From Niveibacterium sp. SC-1 (GTDB lineage: Bacteria; Pseudomonadota; Gammaproteobacteria; Burkholderiales; Rhodocyclaceae), in the NCBI RefSeq assembly GCF_038235435.1, contig NZ_CP151275.1, positions 2,790,001 to 2,854,000 of the forward strand: a stretch of 64,000 nt of DNA, written 5' to 3'. Shown here in pieces: positions 26,777 to 35,387 of this stretch (the stretch's first letter is position 1; every line of letters begins with the position of its first letter). Below the pieces are notes generated by a model. That model searched no databases, had not been told where the DNA came from, and was given only the letters and a program-made list of their open reading frames with translations. The position numbers and the translations under genes are program-made.

Positions 26777-27286
26777 TCAGGCGCCGCCGACGAAGTCCTG
26801 CTTGCCCAGCTCCACGCCGTTGTGACGCAGGATGTCGTAGGCGGTCGTGTAGTGGAAATAGAAGTTGGGCAGCGCCACATGCTGCAGATAGCTCGCGCCC
26901 GGCATGGGAATCGTCTTGCCGCCGCCCAACGGCACGTCGACGATCCGCTCGGCCGCGCCCTCGAAGGCCGCGCGGTCCAGGGTGTGGAGGAAGGCCAGGG
27001 TCTTGGCGATGCGCGCACGCAGCTCATGGAAGCTGCTCTCGTCGTCCTCGAAGCGCGGATTCTCGGTCTGCGACAGGCGCGCAGCCGCGCCCTTGGCGAA
27101 ATCGCTCACCAGCTGGACCTGGCGCATCAGCGCGAACATGTCCGGGAAGAGGCGCGCGTTCAACAGCGCGGCCGGATCGATCTTGCGTGCCTCACAGTGC
27201 TGGGCTGCCTTCTTGATGATGGCGTCCAGGTTGTGCAGCTGACGCTGATAGGTGCCGACGGAAAGTTGGTAAAGATCGATGGCCAT
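26777..27286 (-). CDS. DUF1993 family protein
   Basis: A 169-residue cytoplasmic helical protein of the DUF1993 family, recognised from LYQLSVGTYQRQLHNLDAII, the LFPDMFALMRQVQLVSDFAK block and the C-terminal LPNFYFHYTTAYDILRHNGV. The fold is of the DinB-like four-helix type. The function is unknown. It follows rmuC's operon partner position on the same strand with 27 bp between the rmuC stop and its own start reversed in order, so it may be read through from rmuC. Confidence 0.88.
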   Translation of the reverse strand: MAIDLYQLSVGTYQRQLHNLDAIIKKAAQHCEARKIDPAALLNARLFPDMFALMRQVQLVSDFAKGAAARLSQTENPRFEDDESSFHELRARIAKTLAFLHTLDRAAFEGAAERIVDVPLGGGKTIPMPGASYLQHVALPNFYFHYTTAYDILRHNGVELGKQDFVGGA

Positions 27287-27313
27287 GCCGGACTTGCTCC
27301 TGATTGTGGGTGG

Positions 27314-28714
27314 TTACTCTTCGGACTGGCTCAGCGCCTGCGGCAGCTCTTCGAGCTGGACTGCCTCGATGCGCGCGAAGTGTCCGCTGATCTTGCGGCT
27401 GGAGGTGTGCACATCCTGCACATCCTCGTTCGCCTGGCGGATATGGGTAGCGAGTTTCTGCATCCGGTCGTCGAAGCGCTGGAAGTCCTTGGAGAGCTTG
27501 CCCAGCGCGTCCTTGATCACATGGATCTGCTTGCGCGTCTCGACGTCCTTGAGCACTGCGCGCGCGGTGTTCAGGATCGCCATCAAGGTCGTCGGCGACA
27601 CGATCCACACCCGCCGATCCTGCGCGAACTGGACGACTTCCGGATGGTAGGCATGGATCTCGGCGAAGACGGCTTCGGCAGGCACGAACATCACCGCCCC
27701 GTCGGAGGTCTCGCCGGCGACGATGTACTTGCTGGCGATCGCCTCCACGTGCTTCTTCACATCCGAACGGAAGGCGGATTGCGCGGCTTTGCGCTCAGGT
27801 TCGGAGATCTCGTCCTCGAACATCCGGTGGTAGTTCTCAAGCGGGAACTTGGCGTCCACCGCCACCATGCCGGTCGGCTCGGGCAGCCGCAGCACGCAGT
27901 CGGCCCGCGCGCCGGAAGCCAGCACATGCTGGAAGGCGTAGCCGTCAGGCGGCAAGGCATTGCGGATCAGCGCTTCGAGCTGCACCTCGCCGAAGGCACC
28001 GCGCGAGCGCTTGTCACCCAGGAGCTGCTGCAGGCTGACCACGTTGGTGGTGAGACCGTCGATCTTCTTCTGTGCCTCGTCGATCGTCGCGAGGCGCGCC
28101 ATCACGTTGGTGAAGGTCTCGTTGGTCTTCTTGAAACCCTCGTCGAGGCGTTCGTGCACCACGCCGGAGATCGCATCCAGGCGCTCGCCCAGCGTGCGGC
28201 TCAGTACCTCTGCACTGGCCGAGAGCTGGAGCGAGGCGGCGCGCAGGCCATCCTGCAGGAGTTCGCGCTCGGCGCGTGATTGTTCGGCCAGCTGGGTCAG
28301 CGTGCCTTCGGTCAGTTGCGCGCGCAGCTGCTCCTGGCGCGTCGCGATCCCCGCGGAGAGCTCGGCGAGCTTCAGGCCCATTTCTTCCCGCTGGTTGCCC
28401 GCCGCCTGCTCGAAAGCGCGCTGCAGGCGATCGAGGGTGTCGGCATTCGCCCGCAGCACTTCGAACACCTGGGCACGCAGGCGCTCGCTCACCTCATGCT
28501 GGGCCGCGATGACGCGATCGGCGTGCCGCTCGGTCGCCAGCTGGGGCTCCTGCATGGCCGCACGCAACTGCGTGCCAAAAAGCGTTTCCATCCGCTGAAC
28601 CAGGGCCTGCTCCTGGACCTGCACGGCCGCCAGGGTTCGCCGTGCCGCAAATGCGGCCCACAGTGCGGCCAGCAAGGCCGCGACTGTCAAGGCGAGGGTG
28701 ATCAAAGACTGCAT
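27314..28714 (-). CDS. rmuC: DNA recombination protein RmuC
   Basis: RmuC-family protein of 466 residues, thought to limit recombination at inverted repeats. An N-terminal membrane segment (SLITLALTVAALLAALWAAF) precedes a long coiled coil (residues 30-190) and the RmuC nuclease-like domain, visible in QQLLGDKRSRGAFGEVQLEA, VAVDAKFPLENYHRMFE and VWIVSPTTLMAILNTARAVL. The Asp-x-Lys of VDAKFPL belongs to the PD-(D/E)XK-like core. The ATG at 28714 removes a 44-residue non-homologous extension. Confidence 0.95.
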   Translation of the reverse strand: MQSLITLALTVAALLAALWAAFAARRTLAAVQVQEQALVQRMETLFGTQLRAAMQEPQLATERHADRVIAAQHEVSERLRAQVFEVLRANADTLDRLQRAFEQAAGNQREEMGLKLAELSAGIATRQEQLRAQLTEGTLTQLAEQSRAERELLQDGLRAASLQLSASAEVLSRTLGERLDAISGVVHERLDEGFKKTNETFTNVMARLATIDEAQKKIDGLTTNVVSLQQLLGDKRSRGAFGEVQLEALIRNALPPDGYAFQHVLASGARADCVLRLPEPTGMVAVDAKFPLENYHRMFEDEISEPERKAAQSAFRSDVKKHVEAIASKYIVAGETSDGAVMFVPAEAVFAEIHAYHPEVVQFAQDRRVWIVSPTTLMAILNTARAVLKDVETRKQIHVIKDALGKLSKDFQRFDDRMQKLATHIRQANEDVQDVHTSSRKISGHFARIEAVQLEELPQALSQSEE

Positions 28715-28784
28715 CGTCGTTCCGGAATGCCAAAACGCGAAAGTATAGCCATCGGGCCGGGCCAGACCGGCATCGGCACCTGCC

Positions 28785-31280
28785 TCAGGCCAGCGCGCGC
28801 AGGCTCTCGAGGGGTGGCCGGCGCAACACCGAACGGGTCCCACCAACCCCCGCGAGCATCACGCCCAGCATGCCGACGAGCGCTCCCAGGGCGAACCGCG
28901 ACCAGGACGGCGAGAAGCTGAAATCGAAGACGCCTTGCGCCACCGCTGCCGCGATCGCCAGCGCCCCCGCAGCACCCATCACGCCCGCCAGCAATCCGAG
29001 CGCGGCGAACTCCGCCAGCAGGGCTCCCCTCAACTGGCGATTGCGCGCGCCCAGCGTGCGCAACACGGCCAGTTCATGCGCGCGCTCGTCATGCGTGGCC
29101 TGCAAGGCAGCCGCCATCACCAGCACCCCGGCAGCAAGCGCGAGGCCGAACACCAGCTGCACCGCGCGGATGAGCGTGTCCATGGTGTCCTGGACCTGTT
29201 TGAGCAGCGCGCTCACGTCGATCACGCTCAGGTTGGGCAGCTCACGTGCGATCGCGATGGTCAGCGCACCTTTCTCCGGCGGCAGATGGAAACTGGTGAT
29301 GTAGCTCGCGGGCAGCGGCTCGAGCACGCCGCGCGAAGCTACCACGTAGAAGTTAACCCGCATCGAGTCCCATTCGAGCTTGCGCAGGCTGGTAACCGGC
29401 GCCTCCACCTGGGTTCCGGCCACGTCGAAACGCAGGCGGTCGCCGAGCTTGACCCCGAGCTGGCGGGCGATGCCCTCCTCTACCGACCAGGCAGGCTGCG
29501 GATCATCGCCGTGCCAACGCCCCGCCACGACGTGGTTGCCGGCTTGCAGCCGGCTCGCGTAGCTGAGGTTGAACTCGCGCTCGGCGAGCCGCCGTGCGCG
29601 CTCATCCTTCATGGCATCGAGCTTGACCGGCTGGCCGTTCACCGCAAGCAGGCGGCCGCGGATCATCGGCAGTACGTCGGGGTCCTCCACGCCCGCCTTC
29701 TCGAACAGGCCCCGCAAGGCCTCCCGCTGATCCGGCTGGATGTTCGCGATGAAGCGGTTCGGCGCACCCGGTGGCGCCTTGGCACGCCAGCCGTCGAGCA
29801 AGTCGGCGAGTCCGACCGAGAGCAGGAGCATTGCCGTGATGCCTAGCGCGAGTGCCACGGCCTGGACCGTCGCGCTGCCGGAGCGCCGCCCCAATGCCGC
29901 CAGCCCGTAGCGCCAGCCGCCACCCGAGGCGCCGGCCATGCCGCGCGTGCGCGCCAGCAGTGCAATGCCGGCACGCGCGAGCACGCCGTAGGCCAGCAAG
30001 GCCAGCGCGAAGCCACCCACCACGTAGGCACCCAGCTTGAAGTCTCCGGCGACCCAGACCATCAATGCTGCGAGCGCAAGCCCGCCGGCTAGCCAGGCGC
30101 TCCAGCCCAGCGGCTGCCACGCCGGCCATTCGCGTCGTAGCACGCGCAGGGTCGACACGCGCCCCAGTCGCAACAACTGCGGCAGCGCGAAGCCCACCAG
30201 CAGGAGCAGGCTCGCCAGCGCGCCCTGGAAGGCGGGCCAGAAGGTGGGCGGCGGCAGCGTCGTTGCGATCAGCCCGGCCAGGGCCCTCTCGATCGCCAGA
30301 TGCAGGACCAGCCCCCCAAGCGCGCCCAGCACTGCGGCGAGTACGCCCAAGAGCAGGAACTCGCCCAGGAACAGGGTCAGCAGGCGCGCCTGAGTGGCGC
30401 CGAAACAGCGCATCGCCGCGCAACCGTCGAGGTGCCGCTGCACGAAGCGTCGCGTCGCCATGCCCACGGCCACCGCCGACAGCACCACGGCGAGCAGGGC
30501 CGCCAGACTCAGGAAACGATGGGCGCGATCGATCATGCCGCGCAGCTCCGGCCGCGCCTGGTTGATCGATTCAAGCGACTCCCCGCGCCCGAGCCGCGGC
30601 TGTATCCAGCGCTCGAAATCACGCACCGCCTGCGGTTCGCCGGCAAGGTGCTGCCGATAGGTGATGCGGCTGCCCTCCTGCTCCAGGCCGCTGCGTGGCA
30701 TGTCCTCCAGCGACATGACCAGACGCGGGGCAAAGGCGAAGAAGTTGGCGCCGCGGTCCGACTCGAAAGTGAGCATCGCGCTCACGACCAGCTGAAGATT
30801 GCCCACGCCCACCTTGTCGCCACGCTTCACGCCCAGAGCGCCGAAGAGCCGCTCGTCCAGCCACACCTCGCCGGGCCGCGGCCCCTTCTGCGCCACACGC
30901 TCGGGGAGCGCCGGGCCGTCCGCGATGCGTAGCTGGCCGCGCAAGGGATACTCGGCGGAGACAGCCTTGACGCCGGCGAGCTGTGCCTGCTCGTCCGTGC
31001 TGACCATGCTGGTAAAGAGCAAGGTGCTCGCCTCCGCCAGGCCGCGCCGGCGGCCCTCCCGCCCGATGGCCGGTGCCCAGGGATGGTCCGCGCTGAGCAG
31101 CACATCGCCCCCCAGGAGCTGGTTGGCGTCACGCGTGACCGCGCGCGAAAGCCGGTCCGAGAAGAACGCGACGCTCGTCAGGCTGGCCACTGCCAGCAAC
31201 AGCGCAAGTAGCAGCAGGGTCAGCTCGCCGGCGCGCAGGTCGCGACGCAGGGCATTGAAGGCAAGACGCAAGGCGGGCAT
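28785..31280 (-). CDS. FtsX-type ABC transporter permease (YbbP-like)
   Basis: Large permease of 831 residues with two FtsX domains. The first membrane helix is residues 18-42, a long periplasmic domain follows, then three helices (about 245-380), a second periplasmic domain and three C-terminal helices (about 720-825). GATQARLLTLFLGEFLLLG and RTLGARNRQLRGALLAEFAA are the paired FtsX motifs. It resembles YbbP, the partner of the ATPase YbbA; no such ATPase is adjacent. I use the ATG at 31280 rather than 31334 because the extra N-terminus is Pro/Arg-rich and non-homologous. Confidence 0.9.
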   Translation of the reverse strand: MPALRLAFNALRRDLRAGELTLLLLALLLAVASLTSVAFFSDRLSRAVTRDANQLLGGDVLLSADHPWAPAIGREGRRRGLAEASTLLFTSMVSTDEQAQLAGVKAVSAEYPLRGQLRIADGPALPERVAQKGPRPGEVWLDERLFGALGVKRGDKVGVGNLQLVVSAMLTFESDRGANFFAFAPRLVMSLEDMPRSGLEQEGSRITYRQHLAGEPQAVRDFERWIQPRLGRGESLESINQARPELRGMIDRAHRFLSLAALLAVVLSAVAVGMATRRFVQRHLDGCAAMRCFGATQARLLTLFLGEFLLLGVLAAVLGALGGLVLHLAIERALAGLIATTLPPPTFWPAFQGALASLLLLVGFALPQLLRLGRVSTLRVLRREWPAWQPLGWSAWLAGGLALAALMVWVAGDFKLGAYVVGGFALALLAYGVLARAGIALLARTRGMAGASGGGWRYGLAALGRRSGSATVQAVALALGITAMLLLSVGLADLLDGWRAKAPPGAPNRFIANIQPDQREALRGLFEKAGVEDPDVLPMIRGRLLAVNGQPVKLDAMKDERARRLAEREFNLSYASRLQAGNHVVAGRWHGDDPQPAWSVEEGIARQLGVKLGDRLRFDVAGTQVEAPVTSLRKLEWDSMRVNFYVVASRGVLEPLPASYITSFHLPPEKGALTIAIARELPNLSVIDVSALLKQVQDTMDTLIRAVQLVFGLALAAGVLVMAAALQATHDERAHELAVLRTLGARNRQLRGALLAEFAALGLLAGVMGAAGALAIAAAVAQGVFDFSFSPSWSRFALGALVGMLGVMLAGVGGTRSVLRRPPLESLRALA

Positions 31281-31611
31281 GGGAGTCCGGGATCGCGCAA
31301 GGCGGGGAGGAGGGAACGATGGCAAGCTTGCCACGTCCGGGCGGATCCGGCCCTCGCGCAGCGCGGGCGCAGACGTCGCGACCTATCGACCCCGGCGCGG
31401 AGCACCGGTTCTCGTCTGGCGCCGGGGTTTGCACAATGGAAACACTTGGCCACGCGTCCGGCGCCGACCGGCGGATGGCAGTGGACGCTGAGGAAGTCCG
31501 CATGCGAGAAGTAACTTCCCGCTCGCGAGCATCGCCAGAGTGTCTCTCGCTCTGTCCGCCGAACGGTCTCTCGCACGCATCGCCTCTCACCCGATTGCCC
31601 GCACGCACACC
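31281..31611. other. 331-bp divergent intergenic region with one long inverted repeat
   Basis: The gap separates the FtsX-type permease from the pseudopilin genes. It contains a perfect 9-bp inverted repeat, CCCCGGCGC at 31390-31398 and GCGCCGGGG at 31419-31427. No convincing promoter hexamers, RNA gene or coding frame was seen. Confidence 0.5.
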
Positions 31612-32079
31612 ATGAATCAACGCGGCGTCACCTTGCTGGAACTGATGGTCGCGGTCGCGATCCTTGGCATCCTCGCGACCATGGCCATGCCTTCCTTCCA
31701 GCAGGCCTACCAGCGCAACCGGGAGACCGAGTTGCGCACCGCGCTGCGCGAGATCCGCACGGCAATCGACGCCTACAAGAAGGCCAGCGACGAAGGCCGC
31801 ATCGCGCGGGCGACCCAGTCGGGCTATCCGCCCTCGCTCTCGGAGCTGGTGCGCGGCGCCGAGGATCTTTCCGACGCCAAGCACCGCAGGCTGCGGTTCC
31901 TGCCGCAGATCCCGGCCGACCCTTTCAACCCGCAGGCGAAGACGGATCCGGAAGCCGCCTGGGGCAAGCGCAGCTACGCAAGTCCGCCCGAGGCGCCGCA
32001 AGAAGGTGCGGACGTCTTCGACGTCTACAGCAACACCGCGGGCACCGGCACCAATGGCCTGCCCTACCGGAAATGGTGA
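31612..32079 (+). CDS. Type II secretion/type IV pilus pseudopilin, GspG-like
   Basis: A 155-residue class III signal protein. The short basic leader MNQRG is cleaved before VTLLELMVAVAILGILATMA; Glu at +5 is present, but +1 is Val instead of the usual Phe. The remainder is like GspG: an ARELRTALREIRTAIDAYKK-like helix then PADPFNPQAK and a C-terminal VYSNTAGTG that matches the calcium-site region of GspG. The ATG at 31612 is the only start compatible with the prepilin leader. It is the first of two such genes and no secretion ATPase, platform or secretin gene is nearby. Confidence 0.85.
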   Translation: MNQRGVTLLELMVAVAILGILATMAMPSFQQAYQRNRETELRTALREIRTAIDAYKKASDEGRIARATQSGYPPSLSELVRGAEDLSDAKHRRLRFLPQIPADPFNPQAKTDPEAAWGKRSYASPPEAPQEGADVFDVYSNTAGTGTNGLPYRKW

Positions 32080-32093
32080 TCCCAGATGCCCCC

Positions 32094-32564
32094 ATGTCCC
32101 GCTCGCCAGCCAACCGGGAAAGCGGCTTCGCGATCCTCTGGGTGATGATGCTCGCCACCGCGCTGGCGCTCTCATCGGCCGCCTTGTTGCAGGCCGCGGC
32201 GCAGGGCTGGCGCAAGTCCGCGGAGAACGAATTGCTGGCAGTCGGTGGAGAGTTCACGCGCGCCTTCCAGCGCTACGCCGAGGCCACGCCCGCCGGCAGC
32301 TCGCCCTACCCGCGCCGGCTCGAAGACCTGGTACAGGACCCGCGCTTCACCGCACCGCATCGCTACCTGCGCCAGGTGTATGCCGATCCGCTGACCGGCA
32401 AGACCGACTGGGGCCTGCTGCTTTCGGCCGATGGCGGCATCGCGGGCGTCCATAGCCTTTCAGGCGGCAAGCCGCTACGGCGGCAAAGCGCTCCCGGCAC
32501 GACGAACGAAACGTATCGCGACTGGCACTTCGGCTATCAGCTGCCGCCGACCCCAGCGCACTAG
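32094..32564 (+). CDS. Second pseudopilin-like protein lacking Glu5
   Basis: A 156-residue protein with a prepilin-like leader, MSRSPANRESG, and hydrophobic segment FAILWVMMLATALALSSAAL. The +1 Phe is normal but the +5 residue is Trp rather than Glu, as in some minor GspK-type pseudopilins that sit at the filament tip. The C-terminal half (RRLEDLVQDPRFTAPHRYLR then YADPLTGKTDWGLLL) matches the globular part of GspG-like proteins. It begins 14 bp after the first pseudopilin stop and is convergent with the histidine kinase gene (12 bp gap). Confidence 0.8.
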   Translation: MSRSPANRESGFAILWVMMLATALALSSAALLQAAAQGWRKSAENELLAVGGEFTRAFQRYAEATPAGSSPYPRRLEDLVQDPRFTAPHRYLRQVYADPLTGKTDWGLLLSADGGIAGVHSLSGGKPLRRQSAPGTTNETYRDWHFGYQLPPTPAH

Positions 32565-32575
32565 GCTCGGACGGC

Positions 32576-33925
32576 TCAGACGCTGACCGCCTCGCGGCGT
32601 AGCGGCATCCGCATGCAGACTTCGAGGCCACCGCCGGCACGGTTGGTCGCGCTGATGTTGCCGCCGTGCGCTTCGACAGCGCGTCGCGCGATGGCGAGTC
32701 CCAGGCCGTAGCCGCTGCTGCCCTCGCCATGGACGAAGGCTTCGAACATGCGCTCCACGTCGCCCTCCGCCACGCCGGGCCCACGATCGGCGATGCAGAT
32801 CCTCACCATGCCATCGCTTTCGCAATGCAGGCCGGCCAGCACGTCGGCCCCGGGCGGGCTATGCCGCAGGGCGTTGCGCAGCACATTGTCGAGCGCGCGA
32901 TGCAGGAGTTCGCCGTGGCCGCGGACGACCAGTTCGCGGTCCAGATCACCTTCGAGCAGGACCCTTTTTTTCGATGCCGTCGCCTCAAAGCGCGCGTCGT
33001 CGGCCACGGTGTGCAGGAGTTCGATCAGGTCCAGGTGATCCTCCGTGGGCAAGGGATTGCCCGACTCCAGGCGTGACAGGGTCAGCAGCTCCCCGATCAA
33101 GGTGTCGAGGCGGGTGGACTCCAGTTCGATGCGCTCGAGTGCCTGCAGCGTGCGCTCAGGCTGCTGGCGGGCGAGTCCGATCGCCACCTGCAGGCGCGCG
33201 AGCGGCGAGCGCAACTCATGCGACACGTCGTAGAGCAGGCGCCGCTGTGCCCCCACCAGGCCTTCCAGCCGCTGCGCCATGCGATCGAAGTCCGTGCCCA
33301 GCTGCGCGATCTCGTCGTGACCCGGCATCTGGCTCGCCACCCGCGTGTCCAGAGCACCGCTGGCCAGCGACTCGAAGGCATCGCGCAGGCGTCGGATGCG
33401 GCCGGAGAGATTGCGGGCCAGCAATGCGCTGATCGCGAGGCTCGCGAGCACCGCCGCGACTGCGAACAGCACCGGCACCGGATCCCCCGGACCCCGCCCG
33501 TTCCAGCGCGCCACAAGCGGCGGCCGCCGCTCGCCCCGCGGCACGAAGACCAGCAGGTCCTCGCCTTCGCGGGTGCGCACCCGTTGCACGCCACTGCCTT
33601 CGACATCCTGGTCGGCCCGCGCCTGCGCCAGCGCCTCGGGCGGCACCGGACGCTGCAGGATGTCACGGCCTTGCGGATCCACGATCAGGGGCAAGGGCCG
33701 GCGCTCGCGCCAGGCGGGTGCGATCGCGGCCAGCAGATCGCGATCGCCATGGCGGATCAGCTCGGCAATCCAGGTGACCTCCATGTCCGCACGCGGTCCG
33801 CGCATCAACGGGCCCTGCGGAGCATGCGCGTCGAAGTACAGGCGCGAGCCGACGCCCACACCGACCGCCAGAAGGGCAAAACCGACCAGGAAACCCGCGA
33901 AGATCCGCCAGAAAAGACGTCCCAT
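32576..33925 (-). CDS. Sensor histidine kinase, CpxA-like
   Basis: Inner-membrane sensor of 449 residues. TM1 is residues 7-27, a periplasmic domain of about 120 residues follows, then TM2 (VPVLFAVAAVLASLAISAL). A HAMP domain, the dimerisation box LYDVSHELRSPLARL with the phospho-acceptor His, and the ATPase blocks (LDNVLRNALRHS, ADRGPGV, SGYGLGLAIARRAVEAHGG) are intact. It lies 9 bp after the response regulator gene. The divergent Spy/CpxP-like gene and GTAAA boxes point to an envelope-stress system. Confidence 0.93.
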   Translation of the reverse strand: MGRLFWRIFAGFLVGFALLAVGVGVGSRLYFDAHAPQGPLMRGPRADMEVTWIAELIRHGDRDLLAAIAPAWRERRPLPLIVDPQGRDILQRPVPPEALAQARADQDVEGSGVQRVRTREGEDLLVFVPRGERRPPLVARWNGRGPGDPVPVLFAVAAVLASLAISALLARNLSGRIRRLRDAFESLASGALDTRVASQMPGHDEIAQLGTDFDRMAQRLEGLVGAQRRLLYDVSHELRSPLARLQVAIGLARQQPERTLQALERIELESTRLDTLIGELLTLSRLESGNPLPTEDHLDLIELLHTVADDARFEATASKKRVLLEGDLDRELVVRGHGELLHRALDNVLRNALRHSPPGADVLAGLHCESDGMVRICIADRGPGVAEGDVERMFEAFVHGEGSSGYGLGLAIARRAVEAHGGNISATNRAGGGLEVCMRMPLRREAVSV

Positions 33926-33934
33926 GGCAGCGCC

Positions 33935-34627
33935 TCAGGCGATCAGCTGGTAGCCGATGCCGCGCACCGTCTGGATGGGGGAACGGCCGTCCGCGAGGTT
34001 GCCCAGCTTCTGGCGCAGATTGCTGACGTGCACATCGATGCTGCGGTCATATCGCTGCATCGAACGACCCAGCGCATGCAGCGAAAGGTCTTGCTTGCTG
34101 ACCACCTGGCCCACATGGCGCGAGAGCAGTTCGAGCAGGCTGAATTCGGTACTGGTGAGTTCGAGCGGCTCGCCCGCCCAGGACGCGGCACGCTGCGCCG
34201 GCCAGACCGTGAGCTTTCCGGCTTCGAGCAGGTCGGCAGCGCGTTCGGCAGGGACCACCTCGGCGGGCACCCCGCGACGCAGGATCGCGCGGATGCGCGC
34301 CACCAGCTCACGCGGCGTGCAGGGCTTGGGTACATAGTCGTCCGCGCCGAGCTCAAGACCGACCACGCGATCGATGTCGTCACCGCGCGCGGTCAGCATC
34401 AGCACCGGCACACGACTTTCGTGGCGAATCCGTCGCAGGGCCTCGACGCCATTCATGCGCGGCATCATCACGTCGAGCACGACGAGCGCATGGCGCCCGC
34501 TCAGCGCCTCGCGCACGCCGGACTCTCCGTCGTGCACCGACTCCACCTCGAAGCCCTCGGCGCTCAGGTATTCGGATTGCATCGCACACAGATCGACGTC
34601 GTCGTCGACTAGCAGCACTCTGGTCAT
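33935..34627 (-). CDS. OmpR-family response regulator, CpxR-like
   Basis: Response regulator of 230 residues. The receiver domain has the acidic pair VDDDVDLC, the phospho-acceptor Asp in ALVVLDVMMPRMNG, the Thr in VLMLTARGDDID and the Lys in DYVPKPCTPRELVARIR. The winged-helix domain follows with LTSTEFSLLELLSRHVGQVV and RYDRSIDVHVSNLRQKLG. It is the first gene of the two-component operon and is divergent from the Spy/CpxP-like gene. Confidence 0.95.
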   Translation of the reverse strand: MTRVLLVDDDVDLCAMQSEYLSAEGFEVESVHDGESGVREALSGRHALVVLDVMMPRMNGVEALRRIRHESRVPVLMLTARGDDIDRVVGLELGADDYVPKPCTPRELVARIRAILRRGVPAEVVPAERAADLLEAGKLTVWPAQRAASWAGEPLELTSTEFSLLELLSRHVGQVVSKQDLSLHALGRSMQRYDRSIDVHVSNLRQKLGNLADGRSPIQTVRGIGYQLIA

Positions 34628-34709
34628 GATCTACAGGGCCCTAAGGCCGTCTTGCAACGGTGTGGATGATAAGTCGCGGCGCGAAGCGCAATGCCCGTGG
34701 ACAGAAGCA

Positions 34710-34734
34710 TTTACGGCTCTTTACTCCGCTTTAC
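34710..34734. promoter_or_regulatory. Three tandem GTAAA boxes, CpxR-type
   Basis: TTTAC occurs at 34710, 34720 and 34730 with exactly 5-bp spacers (GGCTC, TCCGC). On the minus strand this reads GTAAA-N5-GTAAA-N5-GTAAA, the CpxR box known from Enterobacteria, extended by one unit. It lies between the response regulator and the Spy/CpxP-like gene and probably controls both. Confidence 0.7.
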
Positions 34735-34809
34735 ATCGGCAATACGGCTTCTTACGGGGCGAGTGCGCACACTGCGTTCCGTCATCCCGACGCCCCAAGG
34801 AAGCTGATC

Positions 34810-35292
34810 ATGAAACAGTTCAATGCCCGACTCTCCCGCCTGTTTGCGATTGCCGCCCTGAGCGCGCTGCCAGCGCTGGTGATGGCCGCCCCCGACGGTG
34901 GCCCCGGCCGCGGCCCGGGCCCCGACGCACCGCGCATGGGCGGTTTCGAACATGGCGGCATGCGAGGACACATGCGCCTGCCGCGAGACCTCACCGAAGC
35001 CCAGCGCGACAAGATCTTCGCGATCCACCACGCCCAGGAACCGGCACTGCGCGAAGCCGGCAAGCAGGTTTTCAAGACCCGCCAGGCCCTGCGTGAGCTG
35101 GCCACTGCGGACAACTACGACGCCGCCCGCGCCCGCAGCCTCGCCGATGATCTTGGCCGTGCCGAGGCCGAACAGGCCCGCCTGCATGCCGACACGATGG
35201 CGCAGGTCTGGAAGGTGCTGACCCCCGAACAACGCAAGCAAATGAACGAACGTCCGGAAGGCCGTGGCCCGATGCCGCCCAAGGCCGGCTGA
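34810..35292 (+). CDS. Spy/CpxP family periplasmic protein
   Basis: Secreted helical protein of 160 residues. The signal peptide is residues 1-26, with LSALPALVMAAPDG giving an Ala-x-Ala cleavage site. After a Gly/Pro-rich linker come the two family motifs: LTEAQRDKIFAIHHA and LTPEQRKQM, both LTxxQ type. In CpxP this domain inhibits CpxA; in Spy it is an ATP-independent chaperone. The position opposite the CpxRA-like operon and behind GTAAA boxes fits either role. Confidence 0.9.
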   Translation: MKQFNARLSRLFAIAALSALPALVMAAPDGGPGRGPGPDAPRMGGFEHGGMRGHMRLPRDLTEAQRDKIFAIHHAQEPALREAGKQVFKTRQALRELATADNYDAARARSLADDLGRAEAEQARLHADTMAQVWKVLTPEQRKQMNERPEGRGPMPPKAG

Positions 35293-35329
35293 CCACCTCC
35301 CCGCGAGCGTCTCCTTTCTCTCCCTGCTG

Positions 35330-35364
35330 CGCCCCGTTGTCGCAAGACTCGGGGCGTCTTTTTG
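35330..35364 (+). terminator. Intrinsic terminator after the Spy/CpxP-like gene
   Basis: Stem CGCCCCG (35330-35336) and CGGGGCG (35350-35356) with a 13-base loop, followed by TCTTTTTG. It ends 24 bp before the next gene. Confidence 0.7.
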
Positions 35365-35387
35365 TCCTCCTCTTGTCGACACCAACC

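Noticed and set aside
31390..31427. CCCCGGCGC / GCGCCGGGG inverted repeat read as a terminator
   Set aside because: The loop is 20 bases and only a short T run follows; direction and function are not clear, so it is listed as part of the intergenic region only.
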